The position numbers were made by a program, and so were the translations under genes. Below the pieces are notes generated by a model. That model saw nothing but the letters and a program-made list of their open reading frames with translations, was not told the DNA's origin and did not search any database. A DNA stretch of 64,000 bases from Bromus sterilis (taxonomy: Eukaryota; Streptophyta; Magnoliopsida; Poales; Poaceae): positions 303,874,001 to 303,938,000 of the forward strand of contig OX465598.1 in assembly GCA_950022295.1 (NCBI GenBank), written 5' to 3'. Below are positions 11,618-23,668 of the stretch, piece by piece (position 1 is the first letter of the stretch; each line of letters begins with the position of its first letter).

Positions 11618-12856
11618 ATGGATCCGATGGATGAGGAGGATGATGAAATGATGTTATTCGTTTTCCCGGGATTACATTTGATGGAGAATGCTCATAGGGA
11701 GCCGAGGTCGCGTCATACATCGTTGCTAACAGGAGAGATGTTCGTTAGGGAATTACTTGAAGGACACATAAAAAACTGCCGGGTAGCATTTAGGATGGAG
11801 CCTCACATATTCAGATCTTTGGCTAGTTATCTTCGACGAGAGAAGTTGGTGCTCGATACCAGAATTAAAGTTGAAGAGAAACTAGCATTTTTTTTGTGGA
11901 TGTTATCTCACAATTCTTCCTTTGAAGATCTTCAAGTTCGGTTCGGTCATAGTGGAGATACTTTCCATTGGCAAATGAAGAATTTCTTCAACATAATCCC
12001 TACTCTATCGAACCATTTTCTGAAGCCCAAAAATCCTGACCAAGTACATCCTAAGATTCTATCGAGCACAAGATTCTTTCCTTATTTCCAGGTTTTTGCT
12101 TCGTCAACTTCGATCCACATTGACAACTTACTCTTCTTTTTCTACATGATAACATGTAGTATTTCATTGTAGAATTGCATTGGGGCCATTGATGGGACAC
12201 ATGTTCCGATAACAATTTCCGGAGACAAGGCTGCACCGTTCAGAAATAGGAAAGGGACCTTAAGCCATAATGTTATGGTCGCGTGTGACTTCGACCTGAA
12301 CTTTACATTCATTTCTTGCGGTTGGGAGGGATCCGCAACTGATGCTAAAGTTCTTCGGTCAGCACTCGAGAACGGGTTTCATGTACCCCTGGGAAAGTTT
12401 TATCTCGTTGATGGTGGTTATGCCAACACTCCTTACTTCTTGGCACCGTATCATGGTGTTCGGTACCATCTGAAAGAGTTTGCACGCGGTCGTCGTCGAC
12501 CCCAAAATTACAAGGAGCTATTTAATCATCGGCATGCCGTGTTACGGAATCATATTGAACGGGCATTGGGAGTCTTGAAGAAGCGGTTCCCAATCCTAAA
12601 AGTGGGGTCACATCATCGAATAGAGAACCAAGTCAAGCTACCAGCAGCTGCAGCAATTTTACATAACATCATTCGATCTCACCACGGAGATGAGCGTTGG
12701 TTAGATAACCAACCAGATAACATACCTCCCATTAATTTTGTCGATCTTCCTGATGGTGATGTTCCTCAAAATCATCAAGTCAATCATGAAGGCGACAACC
12801 TTAGAGATGCAATTGCTCATCAAATGTGGGATGCTTATCAACAAGCTGCACAATAG
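11618..12856 (+). CDS. PIF/Harbinger DDE transposase (HARBI1-like nuclease), two exons
   Basis: It catalyses excision and insertion of the element in the nucleus. Exon 1 is 11618-12091 (158 codons). The intron is 12092-12172 (gtttttgc...ttgtag). Exon 2 is 12173-12856, ending TAG. The joined frame is open and gives 385 residues, typical for the family. The DDE_Tnp_4 catalytic residues are all present: D165 in GAIDGTH, D238 in LVDGGY and E287 in RNHIERALGVLKKRFP. The N-terminal part (about residues 30-120) is helical and likely binds DNA. ATG at 11618 (MDPMDEEDDE) is preferred to the upstream frame extension because that extension is the 34-bp tandem repeat. The intron sits just before the first catalytic block. 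The partner Myb-like gene follows 197 bp downstream. Confidence 0.92.
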
Positions 12857-13053
12857 TTATTGAAGATGTAATAAAGTAGATGTTTTTATTTTATGTCATG
12901 TAATAAATTGTCACTTGGGAACTTGTTTTGCTATCATGTTAATAAATTGCTGGTGCTGTTCATGTCACTTGGGAACTATTTTTGCTGATGTTCATGTCAC
13001 TTGGGAACTATTTTTGTTGTTGTTCATGTCATGTTTATTGTCCAGAAATCACT

Positions 13054-14336
13054 ATGATGACTGCTCGAGGATCACCGAGGTTGAGCCTCATGAAAGAAGC
13101 AGCTGAAAGGGGTAGGGTGTCACCTACAGGGCGTGTGGCAAAGATGAAGAGAGGGTCTCCCAAAGGTACAACTTTATTTCTCTAGCTATGAATTTATTTC
13201 TCTATCTATGAGAGGGTGTCCCAGCATTAACAATCTATGTGAAAATGCAGAAGATAGAGCTCAGTGGAATACCAGTCTTGAGAAAGATCTGGTGGATTTG
13301 CTTCGGGAGCACGTTACTCCTGAATATAAGGGCCAAAATGGTTGGAGCTCTCAAACATGGAATCTGATGGTGCAGAAATTCCATCAAAAGAATCCATATG
13401 CTAAGTACGAGAAGAAAAAGATTCAAGAAAAAGAGAAAGAGTTAAAGAAAGAGTACAAGATGATAAAGGAGATCCGACAGCAAAGTGGTGTTTCATGGGA
13501 CGACCAACGGTGCATGATTTTAGCAGATCCCCCACTCTGGAGAAACATAATCATTGTAAGTGTGTTGCACAATCATTGCTTGTTGACGACCAATGTCTTT
13601 TGTTTTACTCTTGCCCGCTCTTATATAACTTTTGTCAACTTTCTAGTCTCACCCTAAAGCTGGGAAGTTCAAGACAAAAGCTTTTCCTCTATATGAAGCT
13701 TTAGGCGAATTGCATGATGGTTAGCTCTCGCTTCAACTCTTATATTCATGTTATTGTTTTGTGTTTGTTTACTCTTGCTTCAAATCTTATGTTCTCTTGT
13801 GACTTTAACTTGTAGGTCAAACTGCTATCGGAACATACAACTTCACCTCTACGGAGTCATCGCAATACCCGACACAATCACAAGTTGAGAATGTTGGAGA
13901 AACATCAACAGATGCTCATAATCTTGGAGGAGAAAGGGAGCACACTGATGATGTGGAGGTGCTGTTTGTGCAAGAAAGGGAGCACAATGATGATGCGGAG
14001 CCCACTCAAACTGAACCATGGGTGGCTAGTGTACCCTCAAGAAGTGAACAAGAGAAAGAACCAAAGAGGCGGAGGTCGGCGAATGGTGATGTGGCTGCTA
14101 TGATGGAGAAGTACATTGAAATGAGGGCAAAGCAGGTGGAGGATGAGAAAGAAAAGGCAAAGGCCGTGGACGAGTTCTCAATCAAGAAATGCATCAATCT
14201 GCTCAACACAATGGATATCACACCAAATGAAGAAATCAAGGCTTTCCGAGTATTTAAGATCCCCGAGAACCGAGAGATTTTCCTGAGTGCCAACCCGAAT
14301 ATTGCTCTTATGTGGCTTAGGTCTGAAATGGAGTAA
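13054..14336 (+). CDS. Myb/SANT-like transposition partner of PIF/Harbinger, four exons
   Basis: This family of second proteins binds the transposon ends and helps bring the transposase into the nucleus. The inferred exons are 13054-13165, 13251-13555, 13647-13719 and 13816-14336. Every intron is GT-AG, and the exons sum to 1,011 nt, an open frame of 336 residues. The Myb/SANT-like domain covers about residues 40-135 (DRAQW, then GWSSQTWNLMVQKF, then W..LADPPLW). The next exons encode the conserved HPKAGKFKTKAFPLYEALGELHDG and TAIGTYNFTSTE blocks. The C-terminal half is acidic, then carries a basic KRRRS patch (possible nuclear signal) and a charged helical stretch. Exon borders come from splice motifs and frame continuity, not from transcripts. 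Confidence 0.85.
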
Positions 14337-14466
14337 CACAGGTACTGAATTTCTCTTTATCACTCACTTTTCCTGTTTGTAGTCTAAGTTTGTACTATAT
14401 TCCCCTGTGATAGCAAACAATACTCTTGTTTATTCCTATTGCTTCCGGTTAATATGCTACTGCATA

Positions 14467-14590
14467 CTATGTGGTGCTATGATATGCTTGAGCTCCAGGC
14501 CAGTGGTAGTAGTTTAGACCAGAGTGCAACCATCTTCCACTGTGACATCTTTTGGGTAATTCAACAAGTGCACTTCTAGTCCAGGCCACA
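14467..14590 (+). repeat. Intra-element direct repeat, copy 2
   Basis: Diverged copy of 11223-11346, located just after the Myb-like gene. Confidence 0.8.
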
Positions 14591-15242
14591 CTAGTTATAA
14601 TTTATTTATTTTTACAGTAGGAAACAATCTCTTTCTTCATTTAATCATGCAGATTTAAATCTGTATAGTTATCTACCAAAACCCCATATTCCCCTGTTTT
14701 TATAAAACTGTAGTCTGAAAACTGAATTAAAGGCATGCTTATATTTCTTGAACAAGTATTAGAAACTGAATAATTAATTTACTCGTATATTTGACAGTTT
14801 GAGGCGACGAGGCTCCTGTTAATTCTTGCTGCTGCTCGTGGCCTGCCCTTGCTTCTTGAGTTAAAAGAGTACTAGTTGCATAATCTCTTGGAGATACTTG
14901 AGAAACTAGTTAATCGGTATTCACTGGACACTAGTTAATCAGTGGAGTACGAAGTGAAGTTTAACTCTGAAATATTTACACTTGACATATAAGTTTCAGT
15001 TAAGCTTTGAGAAATGAGTTATTGATAAAATGAGTACTTGTTCCTGTAACTTTTAATCTAGTACTATACAAAGTTAATCCTATTTCTTTCTACATGTTTT
15101 GTCTGTTTTGATAATCTTGTAAGACCATGTTGCATATTTCTGTGCCAAGACCCAATATTTATTTCTAACCTTGATGCAAAATGAAAGACTGATTGAAAAT
15201 TATCCGGAATGCAGGTTTGATGTTTTGATGTTTGGGATCATC

Positions 15243-15356
15243 GACAAAATGCTGAATCCAGATGTTGTCCATGCCTGAATGTAACCTATTGTGTCAATCT
15301 GCTGTAACCTATGCCTGAATGTAACCTGCTGTGACAAAATGCTGAATCCAGATGTT
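15243..15356. repeat. Short interspersed duplications near the right PIF/Harbinger end
   Basis: A 24-bp word starting gacaaaatgctgaatcc occurs at 15243 and 15333. The word atgcctgaatgtaacct occurs at 15271 and 15311. Repeats near a transposon terminus may serve as protein-binding sites; that role is inferred. Confidence 0.7.
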
Positions 15357-15675
15357 TTGTGCCAATCTGTTGTGTCTTGTATCATTGTTGTTACCTGTAC
15401 CAGATTTTATTTAGTATCCAAATTTTATTTAGTCACCAGTTGTTGTGCCCTGTATCGTTGCTATACATGCTGTTGTACGTGCCTTGTATCTGACTTGCCC
15501 TGTATCTATTGTACGTGCCCTGTATCTGCTGTACATGCTATGTATCCTTTAGCAACCGAACAAGATTTAACAGCATGGGATTAAACCCCCTAGTGGACAG
15601 ATTCCACGTGGGAGTTAGTCTGGCACCCAATCCTCTAGAGGATTAGATACACTAGAGGTTTAAACCCACTTGCAC

Positions 15676-15686
15676 CGAACAAAGCC
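15676..15686 (-). repeat. Right terminal inverted repeat of PIF/Harbinger
   Basis: CGAACAAAGCC is followed by the TTA target copy at 15687-15689. It is the inverse of the left end with one mismatch. Confidence 0.85.
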
Positions 15687-15689
15687 TTA

Positions 15690-16619
15690 AGAAGGGGAAG
15701 ATCAATCCTGTCCAACAAATGGACATACGAGTGGGGATGGAATCGGAATCAGGGACTGATGAAAAAGAGAGGACGAGAGGGTCGATTATAGAGGGCGTAC
15801 TTACATAATAATCCGCGTGCGCTCGTAAGATCTGGATCCAGGATGCTGCCCCTTCCGGGGGATGGAGGTAATCGGGATCTTGCTGTAGAACGTGTATTAG
15901 ATGATGCGCAATAGCTCCTGTTGTTGTACGGAAGAGGAAGATGAACAGATATCGACATGGTCGTGGTTGCACGGCGGCGGCTTGAAGGGGGGGGGGATTG
16001 GATCTCTCCGGGTAGAGGGTGGTGGGGGTTAGGTGGCCGTCATCTCGCCCGTTTGTCAGTGAAGGAACCATCGCGTCCATCATAAGGGCCCAGCTGCCAG
16101 CGCGGAAAATCATTTGATGAATACGTGACGTATACGACGACTATAATACAGGAAACACTGTGATCTGGATGAGGAAAGTCGGCTAAGATTTCGGGTCCAT
16201 ATGAGCTTAAGCTCAGATCCGAATTTTCGAATATCTAACAATTTATCTTGTGAGCAACAACTAAGAACTGATTTCAGCAACATGTTTATAAGAGTTGTAT
16301 CTAGGACTCTCGTAACTAAATTCTAACTGTGAACATATCATTTTAATAGATTTTTTGCCAACCTCAATAAATTTCAAAATACCTCAATCATTTTTCTGGG
16401 TGACCTTTCCAACAAAGAGAGCACTATTTCATATGTTCTCTATGGCGCGCATAAGTAGATAATATCATTCCCACAAATTTAGGACGGTAAAATTGAGCTT
16501 AAACCCAGCCATCTCACGCCACCAATACTTTCAGCCGTTATATTTCGTATTTTGATGATTTCTGGCCGTCAGATGTTCCACTGAATGCTTGTTTATCGTG
16601 AAGTGGCCTGCCTGTCCTA
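15690..16619. other. Unassigned DNA right of PIF/Harbinger
   Basis: A minus-strand frame of about 150 codons (15652-16113) crosses the transposon border and resembles no family, so I do not call it. The rest is AT-rich without coding signal. Confidence 0.35.
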
Positions 16620-18530
16620 ATGGGCTGCTATTCTGCGGACTTTTTCCAAAGCTGCTCGTTAATTGGGCTTCTATGGGCTAACCGATCCGTCAACTGGGCT
16701 CGAAATAAAAGTAAACCGAGCGGCTCGGTAAAAAAAAGAGCGGCTCGATACAAAGAGGATGCGCTCCTCCACTTGCCTCACAACCCATTCCCTTTCCTCT
16801 CTCTCTACCGCTGGTCCTTGGAAGCGGCGGCGGCGGCAGCGACGACGAGCCAGCGAATCTGGGTGACATCGCCACCACAACACGTAACGGCACCCCATCT
16901 CCCCACGCCCCAATCTCTCGCGGCAGTAAGAACCCTAGCCGCACACACGTTCTCCTCCCCCTGGTTGATTTTTATTTTTCACCGTTCAGATTGGATGAAG
17001 TCAATCTCTCTCTCTCTCTCTCGCCCAGGCATGGATTGCGCCGCCACCGCTGCCGTTCTCGACTGGACGTGGAACGGTGCCTCCATCTTTGCCCAGACTT
17101 CGTTGTCTTCCTTGCGGTCTTTCCCCTAAAGTTGCTAACAGGGAGGGGCTCGGTCTCGTGGTGGTCAGGAGATCCACTCTCAGATCGGCGCACACGGGAG
17201 GAACTTTGATGCAGCAGGGATAGTCTCCACTTCGTTGCAGCGAGGGGTTGTCAGCCTTTGGATCAATGGCGGTGACCTAGGGTTTGCCCCTACAAGAACA
17301 ATTCGACAAGGGCAAAGTGTTACTTCTCAATCGCTTCAATTGGTACAAATCACGTCCTTCCCTTATCATGGTTGTTCTACTCTTCATCGTTCTCGCCTTC
17401 TCGATTGGATTTGCACTTTCTATATGCGTAGGAGTAGTATTAGGATGTCACCATCGTTGGTGCCCATGTGCTCAAAATTCTCACCCATGTAGTTGTAATT
17501 AAGGTTTCTCTGTGTTTCAGCCTGATATGTGTTGGTTAAAAAACCATTTGATGCAGTAGCACCACACCCGCCGGTTGCAGGCTTGCCGTGACATGTGATC
17601 TTTGCTGAATAGGCTGATGTGGTGCTGCACGGATACAACATGCTTTGGGAGCTCAAGGTCCTGGATAGAGCCATGGAGGGCGCAGGCCCGGCGGCCGTCG
17701 TGACCGTGCGTATTGACCTCTGATATCCATCTTTGAGTCTTAGTGTTAGAGGTTCATGAAATCTGTAGTGCCAATTTTGATGAACAAGATTGGTTTCCTG
17801 CATGTTACATTTTCATGTATTTAGAGCAGAAAATTCTTGTGATTTACACCACCCAAAAAAACTTTGGAAATATTATTTTCTTCCATCTAAGTAAATCAAA
17901 AATTGAATCCGCTGATTTATTTGATAATTAATTAGGAGCAAGCTGACCTGTTAGTTACTTCATTATTTTGTGAAGTGATGGTGTGTTCTCCAGATCCATA
18001 TGGTTCAGGGTAATCCTGATGCAGGTGTGGATGTGTACTCATGGATCCCCAACAGCCGAGGTTCAAAGTAAACGAGACGGGGAGAGCTTTGGTGGACGCC
18101 AGAGATTGACCCGTAGGGTAAAGTGGAGGAGTCTGGCAGTTCTGACACCGGTGACTTGAGAGTAGCTGGCAGATGGAACATGGTTCTTGAACGAATGGAG
18201 TTTGCAGCAAGATGAGACGGCTCATGGTTGTTTACTTGGGAGTAAACGAATAATGTCTAGGTGCAGGATGCCCAGATCATGAATGACCTTCACCTCCACT
18301 GGGAGCTTCTTTGTGTTCCAGTGCAGTTTGGCCTCAGAGAACGGAGTGCGATGAACCTGGAACTGCTCGTCCTAGCTCCTGCTGAACGACTAGGTATAGG
18401 CATCATCTTTGTCATGGTTGTCGCTGTGAAGCTCGCGATCTTAAAGTCCAAACAAATCGCCCAAACGGTTCCAGTTCTGAGAGTTTTTTGTAACTGTTTA
18501 AAGTTTAACACATGAATGGTCTAAGTGTCC
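16620..18530 (+). other. GC-rich, gene-like leader sequence of uncertain status
   Basis: The region has features common at the start of grass genes: a GCG-repeat tract (about 16825-16842), an aaccctagcc motif near 16930, a CT microsatellite (about 17003-17022) and a second aggttt-type motif near 17280. One plus frame (16620-17129) runs 169 codons but looks like UTR translated by chance. Another (17284-17502, no ATG until about 17368) ends in a clear membrane segment (MVVLLFIVLAFSIGFALSI) and a Cys/His tail. No product is recognised. This may be the decayed 5' part of a host gene or a captured fragment. Confidence 0.3.
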
Positions 18531-19885
18531 CTTGTAAGTAAAAGGCAAGTTTTATCTCAAGGCAGTACTTTGAACTCTTCTTTGTTGAAAGCAAGAAAAT
18601 TTGGTTGAGTCATATACACATTTACTCCTTGCTTTTTCGTGTCCTAGAAATTTGATTATTTTTAAGAGCATGATGGATAAAAAATGTTCTTATATTCCTG
18701 AAGTGGAAGATGACAATCAAAATATGTGATGCTCAAAATCAATACCATGTTTATTTAGTTAAGTATCCAGTGGTCATTCTGGAACTGACACCACTAGATG
18801 ATAATAGGGATGCTTGTGAACATGATAGGAAGTTTATTTTTGTCTTACCAGCTATTATGTTCTTTTGATATCCATGTTGAGACAATAAACAATCAATCAA
18901 ATTTTGATAGAACTAGCGAAGGAATAATATGTTGTGGAGGTAGGATCACACATTAATCTTACGCGATAGCTTACATATGATTATTGGAATCATAATTTAT
19001 AGGAAATAAAACTTCCATAGTACTGAATTAAACATCTTTATGCTTGGCACGGCTATGATGAGGCAGCCGGTCCATTTTATGCATGATCAGTATAAGGTTT
19101 ATGGTCCATATTTTCAAAATATTCTTCTATACATCATAATTCTGGATAAGCGGAGTTCATTTTGCATCATTTTGGAGGCCGCAATAGCATTGAAAAAAGA
19201 ACAACAAAGTCGTTGTCTGGACCATATAACAATCAACAAAGAGAAAGTAGTGTGGAGCGAAATTTTTTCCAAGAATTATATATAACAAGAGTGTGGGTGA
19301 ACGACACCAACCAGTGGAGGAGTACGTCTTCAGTTTTAGATTCATGAGATATGAATCTACCAGCATATAAGCTTAGGTTTCCTTTTATTTTGTTTTATAT
19401 TTTTGGCAATGTAATGTTTCAAGTAACAATTCAAGTTAATATATGGTGTGTTCATTTTTCTTTATTTTTCTTCCAGGTTGCTACACAAGGACAGTATATT
19501 GCTAGGTAATTTTCTACCCGATGCTGGAGCAAATCCTTATGGTTGATGCGTAAGGGGAGAAAACTATAATGGCTACTGCCCATTCAGGTTCCTATTGTTG
19601 CATCATTTACCTGCTCACCTTTTTCCTTGATTCTAATTCCTGATCTATATTTTGATAAGTATGCACTGTAGCATGCATTGATACAAAGCAACTTTTAATA
19701 CACTAGATGCAGATGAAACATTTGATTTAATCTTAACTATGCTATCATAATATGAGCTTGATCTCCCCATTATACCATGTCATATATGCATAATTATAGA
19801 AGTGCCCTTTAGTCTTTTCTTTCTTTATTTTTATGGCCACTAATTAAGGTTATTTAATACTTCCAGGTACATCCATTTACAACAA
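18531..19885. other. Unassigned AT-rich intergenic DNA
   Basis: I see no coding frame, no MITE borders and no tandem repeats of note. Confidence 0.4.
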
Positions 19886-19912
19886 CTAGTAAGTGTGCAC
19901 GTGCATTGCACG
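19886..19912 (-). mobile_element. Helitron-like 3' terminus, minus orientation
   Basis: Read on the minus strand the terminus ends CTAG followed by T (19886-19889, then 19885). It is preceded by a short hairpin, cgtgcattgcacg, at 19900-19912. Grass Helitrons end in CTRR with a GC-rich hairpin about 10 bp upstream and insert between A and T. The element would extend to the right, but I could not find its 5' TC end. Confidence 0.5.
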
Positions 19913-21034
19913 TTTTGATAAAAAAATATTAAAGATAATATTTAAAAATATGAAGCTTACATTTTCAGTTTACGTAGTTATACATATAGGCGCACAATGA
20001 TTTGCCATACATTCCATATACTTTACAATTTAAGTTTTGATGGAATAAGTACTCAACAGACTTTCCTAATTTAAATCTTGATGGAATAAATACTCAACAG
20101 ACTTTTCTAAAGCTTATTGAGATTAAATCCACCACCAACATTCACAAATCAAGAATCTTAATGGACACAACTAACATTTCTTTCTAGCTGAGATAATAAG
20201 ATACATATTCCAATCAAGACGCCTTTATGGGGAATATCATATCATCACAGTGAACAAAAGAGTATAGGTATAGGTAAGGCAAAATTAATCATAATATTTT
20301 TCTCACAATATTATGATAGCTACAGTTCACCATCATTAAGCTGCTGAGATCATCACGGGTGTTGCCCGCTTGTGCCCGCCGAACCTGCCTAAACACCACC
20401 TTCATAGCTCAGTGTTCTCCTTGACACCAATCTGCTGGCATAATCCTCCTTTTCGGCGTCATTTAGCTCAAATAATATCATCATTCTTTCCGGCCTACAT
20501 GTTGTTTCTAATCAAAAGCATCAATTAGAAAACAAATAATGTAAGCTCAAATACATTTTATAGGATATATATTTCAGTTGCAGCTTCATAGAGAAATAAT
20601 ATAATAAGTGTGCAGATTCAATGTAATGTCTCGACTAATGTTACAACCACATATTGTAAAATATATTCCGATAGAACTAAAAATATTAAAATGAACTTAC
20701 AATTTAAATGATTTTAAAGCAATGCTATAATTTATTATCATATGCATGGAGTGAAGACTGCTGGTTATCTCAATATGTCTTTAATACAATAAGCATTTCT
20801 TATACACCATCACCAATGCATGTTGTATGTTGGTTTATTCTTAATATAGTTGTTTAGATGTGCCAAAAATTGATTCCTTACCTCGCAACTGTCATCTATG
20901 AGAACTATAGGGCATTATCTTGATAGTTTCATGAGTTAGAAACTCATAATTCAAAAGGTTGCGATATTAAAGTATATTATGCATCTTAAAGTATATTCTG
21001 ATTCCTACAACCTCAGTTCAAATCTCAGAAATTA
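19913..21034. other. AT-rich DNA, probably Helitron interior
   Basis: There is no coding frame. A 35-bp stretch around 20035-20060 (tttaagttttgatggaataa..actcaacagactt) recurs at about 20070-20105, so a small local duplication is present. Confidence 0.35.
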
Positions 21035-21316
21035 GGGCGTGCTTGGTTGTCATCTAGAGGTTGCATGAGGTCTTGTGCATGAAACTCAGCCTGCCCCCGT
21101 TTAGCCTGTCTCACCTCAGCCTGGTTTAGTCAATGTACGAACCAAACAGTGGGAAAAGTGAGAGCTCGTAGAGAAGTAGGTGGGGTTGGTAGATTTGCAT
21201 TACTGCGTTTGGTTGTGGAGGTGTACGCATGCGGTTCAAAATAAGCACTGGTGATGTGGATATATGATTTCCTTTACAATTAGCTGAGGGATGATACTCC
21301 AAAAACCAAGCATGCT
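21035..21316. mobile_element. Tourist-like MITE
   Basis: TTA flanks both sides (21032-21034 and 21317-21319). The ends are GGGCGTGCTTGGTT and, inward from the right, AGCATGCTTGGTT (about 11 of 13 match). At 282 bp, non-coding and with a TTA target, it fits a PIF/Harbinger-derived MITE. Confidence 0.55.
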
Positions 21317-21718
21317 TTATTTTGAACAAAAGGTCCCATGCCAACTTTATATGCAAACATCAAGTCAAGTGTTCAGATATTCAATGGGATGAACAGTCTG
21401 ATAAGGCTTTTTTTCACTGAAATCTAAGGCTTTCAACTCTATAAAGCTTACATATAATTCAAGGCTGCTAAAAAATGGCATCAGTGAACACGCAGATTGC
21501 TACTCCAGAATAGTTCATTAATCTAAATTATCATGTCTAGAGGTAGCTCGAAATATCTACTCGGTTGCATCTTAGGCGAGAAGACTTGGACTAACCTGAA
21601 TATCAAGGAAGAGGCATGCACCCCTACATCTCAAGCTGACTTCCGTTGCAGCCTGTTCTCTTGTCCTGCATGCATCCTTTCCTCCTTCCCATATTTGGCC
21701 TTTTTCTTGGCTCACAAC

Positions 21719-21905
21719 CATAGTTTAAAATCGCGGCCGAAGGCGCGATCGCGACGCGATCGCTGCAGGAAATCCTTCCAGCGATCTGATCTCTTCATGA
21801 AATCGCCGGAGATCGCGCCGAGATTGCGGGAGATCGCGCCATTCCTTATGTATCGCGGCCAAAATCTCTGCCGCAAAATCCCTTCACTCGCGATTTTAAA
21901 CTATG
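21719..21905. mobile_element. hAT-type MITE with perfect 8-bp TSD
   Basis: The 187-bp element has perfect 17-bp terminal inverted repeats, catagtttaaaatcgcg, and an exact 8-bp target duplication, ctcacaac, at 21711-21718 and 21906-21913. An 8-bp duplication is the hAT hallmark. The interior is unusually GC-rich for this AT-rich setting and full of gcgatcgc-like words. It has no coding capacity. Confidence 0.85.
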
Positions 21906-21913
21906 CTCACAAC

Positions 21914-23303
21914 GCATTACATTCCTCTCCCTACCAGCAAAATACAGCATCCCTTAAAAAAGCAAAAATACCACAAGGATATTAATTATAAAATTTGATT
22001 GATTCAACATAAAACATTTTTGTTAATTCATCATAGACAGAATTTCCTCACTACTTCAACCAAACACTGAAACGGTACCATAAATATACAAATTTACCTT
22101 TGGGAGCCCCAAACCACTTAAATGGTAATTTGGTTCAGTAAAATGGTAACATGAGAAGTTCCATTATAGTGCTGATACAAATACTATGCATGAGGTTCTA
22201 GCTGAAAGGTAAGTAATATAGGAATTTATTAAGGGCTAATGACATTGATTGATTTTGTATTTTTTACAGTTTGTTTGTCCAAAACAATTACACCAGTTCC
22301 TAGTTTCACGGTATTACAAGTTCACATAACTAAAAATAATGTAAATTATTTGCAAGGAATATCATTCAGTTAGTGGTGGAAGCCTTGGCAAGTTATCAAT
22401 TCACCAATCGGCTTTGAGCGAATTGCCCAACACAAGAAATAATGATGAAAAAAAGGAAAAGGAAAGGTTAGGAACTGGGCTTAGAATAACCTGTTGTACG
22501 GTAGACTCTAGCAAAATTAATCTCACCATCATTGAAATCATTGACGGCAAAGATCCAATAGGTCTTGACGCTTACAATTCATGTGCATTGCATGCTTATA
22601 GGCTATTCGTACTTGTCATCATCCATGGACTTTGTGGATTGTCACAGCACAAACGCCGCTGATATTTCATCATCCATGGCCTCGTGGATTGCCATAGACT
22701 GGAGGGGGAGGAGGAAAAAAAAAATCATGATGCAAAGATCATTTATGGGATGGTCCATACATGAAGAATATCAGGATGCAAATGATCTCCTCACTTAGTC
22801 CAAGATTCTTTTGAGAACAAATAAACTTAATGTATATGATGGTCCATTTCTCCGCAAAATACTTCACTCCCACTTGATAATTTTTATCTAAAAACTTAAT
22901 CGGGTAAGTACTCAACATATCGAACAGTGCAAAAGATAAGCTGGTACATAGTGTTCTTACATGAACCGTGTAGGATATTACACCAACACCAAATCCTTCA
23001 AGCAATCATCCCATGATGGTTCAGAAGTATCAAGTTCAGACAAGCAAACATCGTGTCCTGCAAAACAAACGCCGACAAGCATCAAGTTCAGAAGCAAAAA
23101 ACATTCCACATGGCATATATGTGCGCGTAGCTTAAAAAATAAACTGAGCAAACTTATAGCCTCTCAGTCTAAGGAACCAAATTAAATCCAATAAATTTTC
23201 AGCCTACCACATGAAACTTGTATAACGGCACAGATAGAAGAACAAATTTATGTTACAAAGAAGATCATAGAAAATATTGTTATACCAGGAGAGTGCTCAT
23301 TTG
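21914..23303. other. Unassigned AT-rich DNA
   Basis: No convincing gene is present. A short duplication, atccatgg(a/c)ct..gtggattg, occurs near 22621-22640 and 22671-22690. Confidence 0.35.
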
Positions 23304-23422
23304 TGCTCGGTGCTACAAGGAACGTTGTGCTCCTCAATGCTAGTTCGAGAGAGATCGAGAGAGAGATCGAGATCGAGAGAGAGAGAGAGAGAGAGCAGAG
23401 AGAGAGAGCAGAGAGAGAGAGC

Positions 23423-23453
<31 letters not shown>

Positions 23454-23457
23454 CAGA

Positions 23458-23499
<42 letters not shown>

Positions 23500-23668
23500 A
23501 GGGAGAGGGAGAGGGAGAGGGAGCAGAGAGCAGAGAGCAGAGAGCAGAGAACAGAGAACAGAGAACAGAGAACAGAACTGGAGAGAGAGCAGAGAACAGA
23601 GACCAAAACTGAAAATATGGTTATGCTCGGTGCTCGGTGCTACAAGGAACGTTGTGCTCCTCAATGCT
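23304..23668. repeat. GA-rich compound microsatellite between 38-bp direct repeats
   Basis: A purine-only tract (about 23346-23600) runs through blocks of GA, GCAGAGA, AGAGAC, GGGAGA and GAACAGA units. It is bracketed by an exact 38-bp direct repeat (tgctcggtgctacaagg...) at 23304-23341 and 23631-23668. All long reading frames here (Arg/Glu-rich or Ser/Leu-rich) are products of the repeat. Confidence 0.9.

Larger units (their letters stand above)
9909..15686 (+). mobile_element. PIF/Harbinger DNA transposon, complete, candidate autonomous
   Basis: The 5,778-bp element is flanked by TTA on both sides (9906-9908 and 15687-15689), the usual PIF/Harbinger target. The terminal inverted repeats are GGCTATGTTCG at the left and, read inward from the right, GGCTTTGTTCG (10 of 11 match). 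It carries two genes in the same direction: a DDE transposase at 11618-12856 and a Myb/SANT-like protein at 13054-14336. The family needs both proteins for transposition. Both splice models keep an open frame from ATG to stop, so nothing visible disables it. The left 1.7 kb is a GC-rich leader with a CT microsatellite. The right 1.3 kb is AT-rich with short repeats. Confidence 0.9.

Noticed and set aside
16620..17129. 169-codon plus-strand frame
   Set aside because: Looks like a translated promoter/5' UTR (low-complexity, CT and GCG tracts) with no recognisable domain.
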